Notes under the pieces: generated by a model | Seen by the model: only the letters and a program-made list of their open reading frames with translations | Told to the model about the DNA's origin: nothing | Databases searched by the model: none | Translations under genes and position numbers: made by a program | In this document: positions 46,279 to 58,460 of the stretch, one piece after another | Position numbering within the stretch: position 1 is the stretch's first letter | How the letters are laid out: every line of letters starts with the position of its first letter | Source of the DNA: Maratus speciosus | Taxonomy: Eukaryota > Arthropoda > Arachnida > Araneae > Salticidae | DNA length: 64,000 bases | Direction of reading: 5' to 3' | NCBI GenBank assembly: GCA_963932465.1 | Contig: OZ010800.1 | Location: 32,924,852 to 32,988,851, forward strand

Positions 46279-47376
46279 CATTGTCGTTTAGAATGTTCAC
46301 TGATAGCAAAAAATGCGCGGAAATTTTATCTGTTTAATAATTCTTTCAAATGTTAAAATATTTTCAACATAGCAATCATTTTAATTTTTAGGAGTTTTAT
46401 TAGCATTAATTAGAATTTCAATATGCTCCAAAAACAGCTTTTATTGCCACAAAATTAGATTTTTACTGCTACGAAAATGGATTTTACTGCTACAAAATCA
46501 GATTTTTGCTGCTACGACAATGGATTTTACTGCTTTAAACTGCTTTACTGCTTTTATGTTTTAAAATGAGTGAGAAAATTTTGCATTGTTGAACGGTGAT
46601 TATTATTATTACTGAATGGCTTTATCAGATTATAATAGCATAATGACAGCAAGTTGATTGGAAATACAATAAATAATTATATCCTTAGGCATCGAGTTGT
46701 ATGCACCCCCCCCACACACACACACCCAATAATTTTTTAAGAATGACTATAATCCTTTGCGTCAACTGATGTAGCGGGGGAAAAAACTGGAATTTCTAAA
46801 AATAATTTAAAAAAATACCGTATAATGTTTTCAGTAGATAAATTTACGGTTTTCGTTTTTTCAGGTCAGGTGTAATTGTACGATATTCTATTAAGTGAGA
46901 CTAAACTATTTTTCTGTATAAGGAAGATTCCGTTTTCACAGGTTTTACTGTATTTACACATATGCAGTTATTTATGTTATAACAATAAAACCTGTCAAAA
47001 CAATACTTCACTATACCAGAATCCTGTCTTAAATGGAAACTTTTAGCGCTCAAGATGGAGGGATTACCATACAATTATATGTACTAAGGGAGGAATCTGT
47101 CTAAAACTTTTTTTGGTCGCTTACGATTGCTTTTTCTCAGATTTTACTATATATACTATATATGGTTCACCAGTGTAAATAAAACCTGTCTATAATGGAA
47201 TCCTGTTTTAGTCGCAAACATTTCATAGTTCCAATGAAAGAGATACTTTGAAAATTTACCTACTATTGCTGTAATAAAATGAAAGTATCGCAAACACCTT
47301 TTGCTAAATTGATGCTAATGTTCTGTATTTAGTAACAAAACTGAAGTATTTCTGTTTGTATTAAAAGTTTAGCTAT
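46279..47376. other. AT-rich DNA, no supported gene
   Basis: It includes alternating actgctac-aaaa-type sequence at 46435-46550, a compound C-run/(AC)n at 46707-46726, and pairs of aaaacctgtc and ggaatcctgt strings (46988-47035, 47180-47205) that resemble decayed transposon ends. No frame with a domain is seen. Confidence 0.45.
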
Positions 47377-47785
47377 TTGGGGATACATGATCCCTGGGAT
47401 CAAGTATCCCTAGAAAAAGGGGATCAAGTATCCCCATTTTGTGTTTAGAACATAAATGTATATTTCAGGTGGTAAATAAACAAAACTAATTTGCTAAAAA
47501 TGTTATATTGAGAATAATAAAGTTTATACTTTTAAATGATATACAATTCAATTTATCGAATTTCCAACAATAGAAAATAAAAACAAAACTTTAAAAAAGT
47601 TGAACTTGCAACATTTAAATATTTCCTTTTTATGCTGAAATAAAATGGCTGTAAATGATTTTATGTTGCTAGATTATCTAAAATAATGCATCTTAAAATG
47701 TACTGCCATATTTCAAAACTCTACATATTGATTTTAGTATACTTTATGATCAGGGACCAAGTATCTCCAGTCTTTCCTATGGTAT
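47377..47785. repeat. Possible small element with repeated ggggatacttgatccc-like motif
   Basis: Left: ggggatacatgatccctggg, then gatcaagtatccct and ggggatcaagtatcccc (about 47379-47441). Right: gatcagggaccaagtatctc (47751-47770), roughly the inverse of the left end. The layout resembles the element at 25206-26900. Target duplications are not found. Confidence 0.4.
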
Positions 47786-48027
47786 AAATTTATTTGTACC
47801 GCCAGTAAAAATGTATCCAGACAGTTGTTTTTTTTCTTTTTTAACTTACATGCATACCCCCCCCCCCCCCCTACAGTAAAATGCGATTTCAAAGGAGATA
47901 AAGTTAATAGTTTGTTCTTTATCTAATCGTAAGTACAGTCGAACCTCGTTATCCAGACACTCTAATGACCAGAAAAAAAGTGTCGTCATAAGCGGATTGT
48001 TGCGGTAACTGGAGTTGGAGAGAAATA

Positions 48028-49362
48028 CCGTGTTGACTCGCGTAATAGTCGCACTTTTTTTGCCAGTTCTTCATTGTGAAAATATAGGTGCGACTATTAT
48101 GCGAGGAAATCTACTACACAATATTGTACACTCTAATGCTAAAACATTACTGGTATAAACAAGTTGGAAATTGCTCGTCAAACGTGGCACATGAGGTGCG
48201 TTCGTACTATAACTAGTTTTAAAATTATTTTTTTGCACCCCATATTGTACTGAATGTATAATTTTTTGCACTTCATAACGTGCATAGTCTGATACATCAT
48301 TAAAATCCACTTCCAATAATTTTTTCGGAACACTTTTGACTGTCCCTGTAATTAAACTATACATCCGATTTTCCTAAAATTTTAAATAGCTCAACAAAAT
48401 TTTGCAACAATTATATCTTTAAAATTTCAGACCATTCGGAAGGCTGTAATATCATTAAAATGCACTTGCAATAATTTTTCCCATTGGCCGTAATGTAAAG
48501 AAAAACTTTTGGCTGTCCCTGTAATTAAACTATACATCCGATTTTCCTAAAATTTGAAATGGCTCGACAAAATTTTGCAACAATTATATCTTTAAAATTT
48601 CAGATAATTCGGAAGGCTCTAATACCATTAAAATCCACTTGCAATAATTTTTCCCATTGGCCGTAATGTAAAGAAAAACTTTTGACTGTCCCTGTAATTA
48701 AACTATACATCCGATTTTCATAAAATTTGAAATGGCTCGACAAAATTTTGCAACAATCACATATTCGAAATTTCAGACTATTCGGTTGGGTAGTTTTTGC
48801 TCTGTTACATGCGGACAGACGGACAGACGGACAGACGGACAGACGGACGGACAGACGGACAGACGGACGGACTGAACGACGACTATAGGTGCTACGTATT
48901 TATATAATTACGAACGCACCTAAAAAAGACACATTATAATAAATTTAGTAACATACTAAATGTTTCCAGATTAGTCTGCTGTTTATTAAATACCATTTTT
49001 CTTTTTATGGTAATGTTTTATAGACATAAAATTTACAAGTGATATTTGTAAAAATTTTGATAAAAAATTCTCATAATAAATCACTTTCACTGAAGATACC
49101 AGAATTACTATTGTAATGTGAATCGGTGTCTAAAGAACGGAGTGACCATTGGGTATATAATAAATGGGAGTGACAGAACAGATGAATCCATTATGAGTAC
49201 TAGTTCTGGAAAAAGTACTGCTGATAATTTTCTATATTCTAAATGAAAGCCAAATACGCGACTGCGACTTTTATGCGTAGAAAATATTTTGACGATTTTT
49301 TTCTGCTTCAAAATGGGGGTGCGACTGTTACGCGAGGGCGACTATTACGCGAGTAAACAAGG
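48028..49362. mobile_element. Second-level nested element with TA duplication
   Basis: Ends pair ccgtgttgactcgcgtaata plus gtcgcac with the right end, whose inward reading is ccttgtttactcgcgtaata plus gtcgccc. TA flanks both (48026-48027 and 49363-49364). Copies of gcgactattatgcgagg-like sequence recur just inside both ends. Its interior is occupied by a third element. The small minus frames at 48071 and 49108 carry no known domain. Confidence 0.75.
48194..48923. mobile_element. Third-level element: three 178-bp tandem units and a GGAC/AGAC microsatellite between short inverted ends
   Basis: It is bounded by aggtgcgttcgt (48194) and acgaacgcacct (48912-48923). Inside, a unit containing ctgtccctgtaattaaac, tacatccgattttcctaaaa, gaaatggctcgac and gcaataatttttcccattgg repeats three times at about 178 bp (near 48340, 48510, 48688). 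A (GGACAGAC)n-type tract lies at 48815-48871. The structure parallels the composite element at 18650-19240. Confidence 0.65.
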
Positions 49363-50105
49363 TATGTTTACAAAAAGCTGTACTTTTAATTATTTTAAGA
49401 CAATTTTAAATTCACAACTGTTTTCGCAGTTTTAAGCAATAAAACATTATTATTAAACAAAATAAACTCAAAAACAAAATTAAAAAGAATAAAAATCAGA
49501 TTTATGATGACTTGTTTTTTATTGTTACGTGAAACATTGATGAATTAAGGTTTGTTTATCTCAAGATGTGCTTTCTACGATTCTTTATTGTACAATGAAC
49601 TGTAATCAATATTCGTTGTTTTAGAAATAGATGTTAGATAATTTCTGATCATTTCAATGCAACGCAAAGATTCGGTTTTAGTCGGGTGAAAAACGCCGTG
49701 TAACCACAAGAAAGCGCCGCCTGAGCAGAACAAAAAGTCCGTGAGTAGACTGATGCGTCTATCTGGAGCTTGAGTAGGTCATTCATAGTGTGTGAGTTTA
49801 TTTATTCAGATAAAGAATTGAAGTAAAATTTCTCATTTATCTCAATGGTTATTTTAGAAAACTTTAGTGAAAAATTTGGCTAAGACATTTCTTACCGCTT
49901 AATTTCCGTGCTTATAAGATAGATTGTGAAAAATGGATAGTTTTCCTAAACCGTCGGGATATCCGGAGTTGAAAATTATTCAACGACGTGAAATCCGGAA
50001 TTTATTTACATTAAAATCATATACAGAAAATCAAGACTTTGAAATTCTGACGTGATAAACGGAGTGACGTGAAAACCAGGTGTCGGATAACGAGGTTCGA
50101 CTGTA

Positions 50106-50797
50106 TATATGTTTTTTTTAATTATCAAATATTAAACAAGCTAATACATTAAATTTAATAAGAAATTTGAAAATAAGTAAAAGACTTTGAGACAAAATCA
50201 ATATTTTCCAAAATTTTCATTTTCCTAAACATTTATTAAAAAAAATACTTTTCATAAATTTACGAAAATTTATATCATTACTTCATTAATAATGTTTCGG
50301 GGTCTGGGAGGGGGTATGCCCCCCCACCCCCACCCGTGGGTGCGCCGGTGGATGGTTAACTTTTCCCAATTGAAATATGCTTTGTATGCGTTATTATCAA
50401 TGTTATGTAACTTTGTAGAATTTATAATTTTTTATACAGAACTAAAAATAGATAAATAAATAAAATAAAAATCGGATAGTTTTGAAAAGAACGAAACTTA
50501 AATTAGAATTTTTAAAAACAACATTTTTTCCGTTACATAAAGTGTGTCAGTTTTTAGTCCACGATTTGCTATTTCTTTCTCCCAACAAATGAAATGTCGT
50601 CTCCAGAAAATAACTTTCAGTTGTATAAGCCACTCGTAAAACCAAGCAGCTGTATCATTGTACTGTTAATACTCCACTTCAAATTTTAAAGCTTCTGAGC
50701 TTCGCACACTTTCAGTTTTTATACCGTCGCATTGAAAGAAAAAAAAAAGTCATTTTAAATGCAATTTGTTTGAAAACTGCATCTCCATTTATTTTTG

Positions 50798-50835
<38 letters not shown>

Positions 50836-52431
50836 TCTTTAGCTCCATTTGTTTAATTTTGGCAACTGAAGTACTCCATTCCTGCAGAAAGTAAAGAAAA
50901 AATAATTGGAAAATAGTAATTATATCTTTTTGTTGCCATTTTTCCATAACTACTGAAAAGAAATATTTAATTAAAATACGTGGTATTTTTTGAAAATATA
51001 AATGGATGATTTCTGATAAAACATGGAGCTATTATAAACTATATTTAATTTAATTATCTATATTACAAACAAATGAAGGCATATGAATCATTAGATAGCC
51101 GATTTTTTTTTGTAACATCTGTTTTTTGTTTGTTTGTTTGTTTTGTGTGTGTGTATTATTTAGCGATAGTGACGTCATATCAATGCTTTACTGTAGATGT
51201 TGTTCAAGACTGAGGAAAATGAGGAATCCTTAATTGAGGATCTTAAATGAGGAATTCTTCAGGGGATGCAATTAACGTCATTTTATATAACATAAAAGCG
51301 TGTGTTTTGATTCTTAAAACTGAAATATGTTTTGTATTATTCATATTTATATACAATACATATATGTATATATATATATATATTTCATCCTGGGCGACAC
51401 TAAATTTTGGAAAAGTAAAATTCCTGTCTTCTAGTCTTTTTTATTTTTATTTTTTAATCGTCCCCATACTTTTAACGTTACCCTAGAACTTTCGGCCATT
51501 TTACAGCCGTTATCAATAGAGTCCGATGTTAACATCCATTACCAAAGACACCATTAACAAAAAAGAATTGAAATTATTTTTTTTATTATTTAGTACAGCA
51601 ATTTAGCCTCAAGTAAAACTAATTTTAGTGTATTAAATTTTTAATTTTCTTATTTAAACAAGGGATTTTTTTTTAATTATGCTTCTATTACAAGAAAAGA
51701 GCTGCGAGCAGCTAGCCAGGTGTTGTTGCCATACCGATTCATTAAACAAAACCCACTCTATCTTCAAATTTGGCATAGCCTTTTTTCTTCGATTGTTGCA
51801 TTGCCTATTGAGGGTATCCTTTAATGACCTTCATCCATTGTACGGCATTCCTTCAACTGTGCGCCCACAGATGTTAAAACTTGGATACTCTTTAAAATTA
51901 CATTGAAAACATTAACTTGTTATATTTTAACAAATAGTAAATTGACTGACTTAAAAAGCATTTCATACTTTTAAAAGGGAATTCCTGAATGGATCCTTAT
52001 TCACATTTGACTGCATAAAACAATATAGAAATTAATCAATATCAAGGCTATTTTTCAAAAAAAAAAAAATATTTAGAGTTCAAAAAAAAAATTTTTTTTC
52101 TCCTAAATATTTCTTTTTAAGTAATATCCTGATTCTATGCGATTTGTGTTAAAGTTCTTTTTTTTTCTCTGATTATTTTTATTTTATTTATTGTAATGAA
52201 AAATCAAATAAAACTATGAATTTCTCGAAAATACTTGCTACTATGCACCATGCAGTCGGAAATTTGGAAAGTTTGCTTCCAAATAAAGGCTAAATTTATT
52301 AATCCTTTAACTAACAGTTAACTTTAGACTAAAAATTTTAGTTATTGTTACTTAGATATCGCAGCTTGAAATTAATTTTTTACCCTAAAGCTTGAAGAAT
52401 TTTTTTTTTTAAATTATTTTATTAATTCCAG
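50106..52431. other. AT-rich DNA, no supported gene
   Basis: It holds a C-rich patch at 50318-50350 (cacccgtgggtgcgccggtg) resembling an hAT-type end, a T run of about 32 (50803-50834), a gtttgtttgttt repeat (51127-51150) and a TA tract (51360-51382). The 75-codon frame at 51679 has no recognised domain. Confidence 0.45.
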
Positions 52432-52480
52432 TGTTCGCATCTGCGGTAATCCCAAGGCTGCGGCTTAGTCTGACTGCGCA
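52432..52480 (+). CDS. Possible 49-bp microexon
   Basis: A GC-rich 49-bp island lies between a good acceptor (ttattttattaattccag) and a perfect donor core (GTAAGT at 52481) in very AT-rich surroundings. Only one frame is open (after two leading bases): FASAVIPRLRLSLTA. Those two bases would complete a phase-1 codon, which matches the phase of the receptor-like exon ending at 17912, but a match of this kind has a one-in-three chance. It is equally possible that this is a chance island; no family is recognised. Confidence 0.25.
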
Positions 52481-54284
52481 GTAAGTAATCAGGTCTTTGT
52501 AGTACTATATTCTTTTATAAAATATGGCACGATCTAACAGAGAGTTTTGCTTTTTTCGATACTGTATACAAATTCTTTAAGACTAATATTTTCTATATAT
52601 ATTGATTATATTTATATCTAAGTGTAAGTAAAAATACGAATATGTTATTTGAAGTTTCTGGATAATAATTTTAATTAAATTTCAAAGAATTAAGTTTGCC
52701 TCTAACACTTTCTTTTTTTTTATTGGAAAAAAAATAATCAAAAGGGTTTGATAAGGAAAAATATACATATAAACTCTAAAATGAGAACAATGCTTTTCCC
52801 TCAAAATTTTCTTTGTACAAAAATTTAGTCCTTTTTTTAGTAGGAAGTTTTAGATAAAGTGGTTTATTATTTTTATCAAGTCTTATCTCTCAGTTATGTT
52901 ATCACCAAGTCTTATCTCTCAGTTATGTTATAAGCCGTCTATTCAGGTGTAAAATGGGAGTAATTAAGCACTAAATGCTTATACAACTTCCAATAATAAA
53001 CATGTACCTAGGTAATTGATACATTAAAAATGTGAAAAATAAAATTAAAATTAAAATACCTAGGCTATTTTTCAATTCTAGAAATAAACATTTAGAATGC
53101 ATTTCTCTCTGAAAAGAGCATGCAAATTTGCTTTGGATTTTATAATATTAACTTTAATATATATATTTTTTATTTGTTATTTTGGTTCTACTTTATAAAA
53201 ATGTGGAAAACATTAATAATACTTTATTAAACCATAAAAATATAAAATTCAATATATTTTTCTGAGTCACATATGAGAGTCAAAGATAAAGCTAGAAAAG
53301 AAAGAAAGAAAAAATATCCTGCTTAAAAAACGTAATGGTAATATCTAAAAAGTTTGTGTTTTTATTTAAAATCTGTTCTCCGTACATTCACCAGAATTCC
53401 CGATAAACCCGAGATTCCCCCTCCCCTCGAAGTAAGTTATGTTAAAAAAATGTTAATTGAAATATATAAAACGAACCTTGACTGTAGTTTTGCACTCGTA
53501 TAAATGATTTTAAGAATGCATTCCTCTGATTTAAATGTCTTATTTAATATTGAGCAAAATCGTGATTGGTGTAATTGGAATCAAAATAATCTCTTGCGAT
53601 TTTCATGCCGAGAATTTATCTCTAGAAACAAGACTGAAGTAACCTTTATAAATTCAATATTGGCTGCAATGGAAAGCATATAGACAGGAAAGACGTTTAA
53701 TTTTTTTTTCATAAAAAAAAATAATAATAATAATAATAAGATAGAGAGAGTGAAAGAGAAAGACTGTTTCTAAATAATTATTTCAAATTTTGCACTTTTT
53801 GCACATTTTCTTTCATTTTTATTCTAAAATGCCAGTATTCTGCATGACAGAAGATTTTTTTTTTACCTTCTTTGAATTCTGTCAAATTAATAATACTCTT
53901 CTAATCACCACATATCACATTTTACATGATAAAACGCGTTTAAAGATAGCCTGTATATAACGGAAAAATTCCCTGAAATGGCTATTCCGTGGTCTCTATA
54001 AAATATCGCATTTTCTAAGATGAAAACTTATCTCAAATGGAGCATTTTTCTGGCTCTATTTGAATTTCATCTTAGCAGGTTTCATTAAATTTTCTGAACT
54101 TTCGTAATTAACCTTGATATTTTATACAAATTTCGGAAGGGGCTGTAGCCCCATCAGCCCACCCCTTGAATACACCACTGCGTATAAGTGGTTTTTAATC
54201 TATACACATTAGTGTTGGGTAACTGATACATAAAGCACCTCATTTGTCCCATACACTATGACAATTTGTGACAGATTTGAGGTA
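52481..54284. other. AT-rich DNA, no supported gene
   Basis: A 21-bp sequence, aagtcttatctctcagttat followed by g, is directly repeated at about 52879 and 52905. A (TAA)n tract lies at 53719-53738. A fragment at 54131-54180 (ggggctgtagccccatcagc, ttgaatacaccactg) resembles a decayed hAT-type end. Confidence 0.45.
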
Positions 54285-55352
54285 CATTCGTGGAAAAAAA
54301 AGTAAACACCCCCTATTAACTCCTCAACAAATTATCGTAGAAGAAAGTTACTGGTACCGAACGATTGGAAATAAAGTCTACTTTTAAATGAAGTATATAA
54401 AATTTGCTTAGGGGGCATTCTACATATTAAAACGAACCATAACTTTGTTTTTTTCACTAGCAGTACCCAATTCTGACAGCATAAATGAACTCTACACCCT
54501 TCAATTAGCCTAAAAACGAATTTTTATGCAATTCGTACCATAAGTTTCCGAGAAATTAATTATTTTAAAACGAGCGTATTTTAAGGGCTGTATCCAAATT
54601 GAAGTTCCGTACTGGATTGGATTGTTAACCGAGAGATCCCCTTCCTTGATCAAGGCAACTTAAGCGCCTCTCAAGGAGTCAAGGAAGCGTGTAAGATTAC
54701 AGTACAGCAAAATAAATTTCAAAATGTCTACTCACTTCCATCATAGACGGCCCCTTAAACCATCATTTTACCGTTTTTTAAGCATAATTTGAAAACTACT
54801 TGGAAGAAAAATGTGAAATTTTTGAATTTCCATAAAGCAGGACTTAATACGTCTAAATCCATCAAAAAAATTGTAGGTTGCAATTCAAAATTTTTTCGAA
54901 TATTAATTTCATAATTCATATCATAAAATTATAAAAATTGCAAATTCAGCTTATTTATGTTTGAGTATATTAGTATTATTACTACAAAAAAAATTAGCAC
55001 ATTAGGAGCATAATTTCGGGAGGCATAGATAAAAATATGAAAATGTAATTTAACATTAGAAGCACTAAATTTTGAATGTTTATAATTCAAAAACTTATCA
55101 TTCAAATGACTTGAAATTTGGTGGCTAGGCATAGTTTGAACCGAAGATTTGAAATATCTCGTTAAAATTGGGTATTGCCATTGAAAAAAATGAAGTTTGG
55201 ATTCGTTTTAATATGTAGATGACCTCCTAAGAAAATTTTATATACATCATTTAAAAGTAGACTTTATTTCCAATCGTTCGGTACCAGTAACTTTCTTCTA
55301 CGATGATTTGTTGAGGAGTTAGTAGGGGTGTTTACTTTTTTTTCCACGACTG
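54285..55352. mobile_element. 1.07-kb Tc1/mariner-like foldback element
   Basis: Inverted ends of about 160 bp pair 54285-54445 with 55195-55352: the tips are cattcgtggaaaaaaaagta on the left and cagtcgtggaaaaaaaagta (inward) on the right; inner landmarks are ctcctcaacaaat, gaagaaagttactggtacc, gaacgattggaaataaagtc and atattaaaacgaa. TA flanks both tips (54283-54284, 55353-55354). CAGTCGTGGAAA-type ends with TA duplication point to Tc1/mariner. It is non-coding. Confidence 0.78.
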
Positions 55353-55354
55353 TA

Positions 55355-56190
55355 CATCCGAAATTTTGTCATGTTTGCGTCTCTTTGAAGCTAGCTTTGA
55401 AGCGGCTAGACGCCAGAGTTGTTTCAAGGAGGATGAATGAATTTGTGTGTGTGGCGAGGTGTGTTCTCATTGTCTGTAGGTGAAAGAGAAGGGGTAGGAG
55501 TCCAAGAGGGTTGCGGGCTACCTTTCAAGTTTGAAAAAGCTTAGGAAAGGGTGAAAATGAAAGAAAAAAATGTAGAAAGATAAAAACTGAGACGAATTTG
55601 GGGAAGGATGCTTTATCCTAAAGGAGGTTGGTCCTGGTTGAAGGAAAAGAAGAGAGCTATTTTTTCTTCTCTTGCTTTTAATAATATTGAATTCATACTT
55701 CCCAATTTGCGCTTATAATGTGCTTGTCATTTAAGATAGGAAAGCATTGACATTGGCAATAAGTCACTGAACGAGTAGAAACACCGTAAGTGTTAATAGA
55801 AATGGAAACGGTCCCAAGCCGTCCTTTTAAAAAGTGGTCACGTCTTTTTTATGTGGGCGGGGAAGAGGTGAGGGGGCTCGTATTTTTTCATGACAAGGGC
55901 GGATCCAGCTCACTATTTAGAAAGATGTCATGGATTTCCTTTTTTGGGTGGGAGGGGAGAATTTTTTATATTGAAAGGTATTCCCAAATCTAAACTAACT
56001 TCTTCTGATCCTTTCGCGAAGTCATTTTCATTCGTAAATACAAAAAATTTGCATTAATATTTGTAAAAATATAAAATTTACCGATTTTGTTCAGATACCA
56101 AGAAATTAAAGAGTTTTCCATTTTCTTATAAAGGCAAAGATTCATTCAGAAAATGTTGTCAAAGATAATCTTTTAGACGCGATAGCAAAA

Positions 56191-56227
<37 letters not shown>

Positions 56228-56313
56228 AACTATCATTATTTGACAACACCCACTTATAACTCAAGATTAATTCCTTTATCCAAAAACGAAAACCAAAAAA
56301 AAAAAAAAAAAAA
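55355..56313. other. Unidentified sequence of higher complexity, then AT-rich DNA
   Basis: 55370-55680 is relatively purine-rich and complex (tttgaagcggctagacgcca, ggaggatgaatgaatt, gtaggagtccaagagggttg) and looks like part of a dispersed element, but no end is found. An A run of about 33 lies at 56193-56225. Confidence 0.35.
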
Positions 56314-56405
56314 CTGTTCGATTTCAAATCACTTCAACGGTCATGCCTGTAAGTATCATGGTTTTATGCTTAAAAATGTGTCAGAAAGTTTCGTGTTGAT
56401 ATGCG
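56314..56405 (-). repeat. Family A fragment, inverted
   Basis: gttcgatttcaaatcacttc, ggtcatgcct, atgtgtcagaaagtttcgtg correspond in reverse to the gcgatttggaatcgaac and cgttttgacacat landmarks of family A. Confidence 0.5.
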
Positions 56406-56665
56406 GATTTTTTTTTTCCTTTAGAGAACAGTCTTAAATGTGATATCATTTAGATATCAAAACTTTTTCAATCAAGAGTCTGAAAATATATGTTATTTGA
56501 TTTCAGTCTCAACAGTATGTTCTATATTTATGCTGTGTGAACTGTTTTGTACCCATTCTTAATTTTATCAATTTATAGAATACCATACATCAACAATGAA
56601 TAAATATTTCCTTTATTTTTTTAAAACTTCAAGTACCCTTTATATCTGACATGATTTTTCATCAA

Positions 56666-56880
56666 CCCCTTAACGGTCGCATTAAATTACGGTTTTAAAA
56701 TTCAAATTGCTTATTGGCACCAGTTTTTTGTAAAAGAAATATTCACCTTACTGACAGGTAAAATGATACCATAATAAAGCCAATTACACTATTTTATAAA
56801 ACTGTTGGGAAACTAACAAATCTGAATAATCTGAATATAAGACACAGCCCGTCAATATGACGGGAGCGAGAATTAAGGGG
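56666..56880. mobile_element. 215-bp TTAA-type miniature element
   Basis: The left end ccccttaacggtcgcatt (preceded by tcaa) is inverted relative to the right end gagcgagaattaagggg (followed by TTAA at 56881-56884). It shares that TTAA with the element that follows. Confidence 0.5.
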
Positions 56881-56884
56881 TTAA

Positions 56885-57365
56885 CCCTTTAGTGCGCAGC
56901 TTATGCAAACAACAGTGCTTTGCATTTAATAGATTTTTTTAATTCGTATATACCTAATTCACACCAGAAAATTAAAGTAGCAATATTTAGTTTAAATAAT
57001 AACAGACCTTCCGTTTAAAAATATAGCAAGGTCAGATTCTCTGGACTACGTAATTTATAGAACGTATTCTATCATGAGAATTAAAGGATTAAAGTTTAAG
57101 CTTTATAAAATAAATAATTATATAAGATAAGGTATTTGGAGACATACTTCTTAAAATATTTACTATTTGCAATATTTGAGCGTAAAACAGGCACACGACA
57201 GTAGTTTTTACTTATATTGCAGAGGTGCAACAGAAGAAAAGAGTAACGTATTATATGAAAAATGTATCTCTAATTTTTTTCATTATTTTTTTTTGTGTCA
57301 TAAACCTTTCAGAGAATCATATGTAATTTTTTTCGAAACAAAATAAAATTTCGCGCATTTAAGGG
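56885..57365. mobile_element. 480-bp TTAA-type miniature element
   Basis: TTAA at 56881-56884 and 57366-57369 flanks ends that pair as ccctttagtgcgcagc on the left and gcgcatttaaggg on the right. It is non-coding and probably piggyBac-like. Confidence 0.6.
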
Positions 57366-57792
57366 TTAAGCATAAGAAGGCCGGGCTTAGGGTGCCCAAT
57401 CATTTAGGGGGTCTGAAAATAAGTTATTTTTATTATTTGATCCAATTACATAAGGTCTATAGTGTTAGTAGTGTTTTTGTTATCCGTTCCGTGGGAGTCA
57501 TTCTAATTGATCCTAATACGCATTTATGCAATTTAAAAATCCGAATATTTAGGCCGACGAGCTTTGAAATCGACATAAGTTTGAAATCGTGTCATATATA
57601 ACGGGGGACACAACACTCAAAAAATTAAAACAAATATTTATTTATCGTTAATGTATGGTATTTTATAAAGTAATAAATTTAAACATGAGTTCATTATAGT
57701 TCGCATATCTGAAGAATATTTAGTAATGGGGGATTGAAATCGAATATAGCATTTTTTCGGACTTTTGACTAATGGTATCCCATTTAAGGCGA

Positions 57793-57798
<6 letters not shown>
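57366..57798. other. AT-rich DNA, no supported gene
   Basis: Nothing recognised. The 69-codon frame at 57392 has no known motif. Confidence 0.4.

Positions 57799-57859
<61 letters not shown>
57799..57859. repeat. (TA)n microsatellite
   Basis: About 30 uninterrupted TA repeats, the longest in the window. Confidence 0.95.
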
Positions 57860-57861
<2 letters not shown>

Positions 57862-57869
57862 TCCGTTCA

Positions 57870-58140
57870 AGAACGCGAAACTTTGTCAAATTTTAAAACA
57901 TAAAAGTGACATTTAAACACGATACTTACAGGCATGATTATTGGAAAGATTTTAAATCAAACAGTTTTTTAATTTTTGGATAAATGAATGAGATCTTGAG
58001 TTATAAGCTACTGTTGTCTCAGGACAGCCGTTTTTTCTCTGTCCTTCGCTGTCGCGTCCGGAAATTTTGTGTCCTGTAGTATCAGTGGAGTGGAGTGTTT
58101 GTTACGGAAGATTTTCTGTATGTAAAAACAACGCTAAAAT
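57870..58140 (+). repeat. Degraded family A copy
   Basis: aacgcgaaactttgtcaaat, ggcatgattattggaaagat, gagttataagct, and the gtccggaaattttgtg-like segment follow the order of landmarks in family A. It is preceded by the TA tract. Confidence 0.5.
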
Positions 58141-58460
58141 ACTTTACATAAGTTAAGTTATACAGGTCTGGAACAACGGTGCGCGAGGTCCTCAAAAGAA
58201 AAAAAAAAAAAAAAAAAAAAAAAAAAACACTTTGTAGAGCTCTACGTCTGTGATTGAAATCTTGAAGATCTTGACTAGTAAGATTTATACATACAAAACT
58301 GATTTAAAACAATTCTCATTATCATTTGTTTTTATATTTAAAAAGAAAATAGTTTTACCCATTTGTTTTGTTTTCTACTGAAATGTATGAAAAACACACT
58401 TCACAATTCTTTTGCAATCATTGTACATAATTATGTTTATTATCTTCAGTGGCTCTCATT

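Larger units (their letters stand above)
47936..50103. mobile_element. Pogo/Tigger-like element, outer shell of a nest
   Basis: Inverted ends of about 24 bp pair cagtcgaacctcgttatcca plus gacac on the left with gtgtcggataacgaggttcg plus actg on the right; TA flanks both (47934-47935, 50104-50105). CAGTCGAACCTCGTTAT-type ends with TA duplication are typical of the pogo branch of Tc1/mariner. Once the nested element is removed, about 830 bp remain, with no transposase. Confidence 0.8.

Noticed and set aside
48815..48871. Telomere-type repeat
   Set aside because: GGACAGAC-type units do not match the arthropod TTAGG telomere motif and sit inside a transposon.
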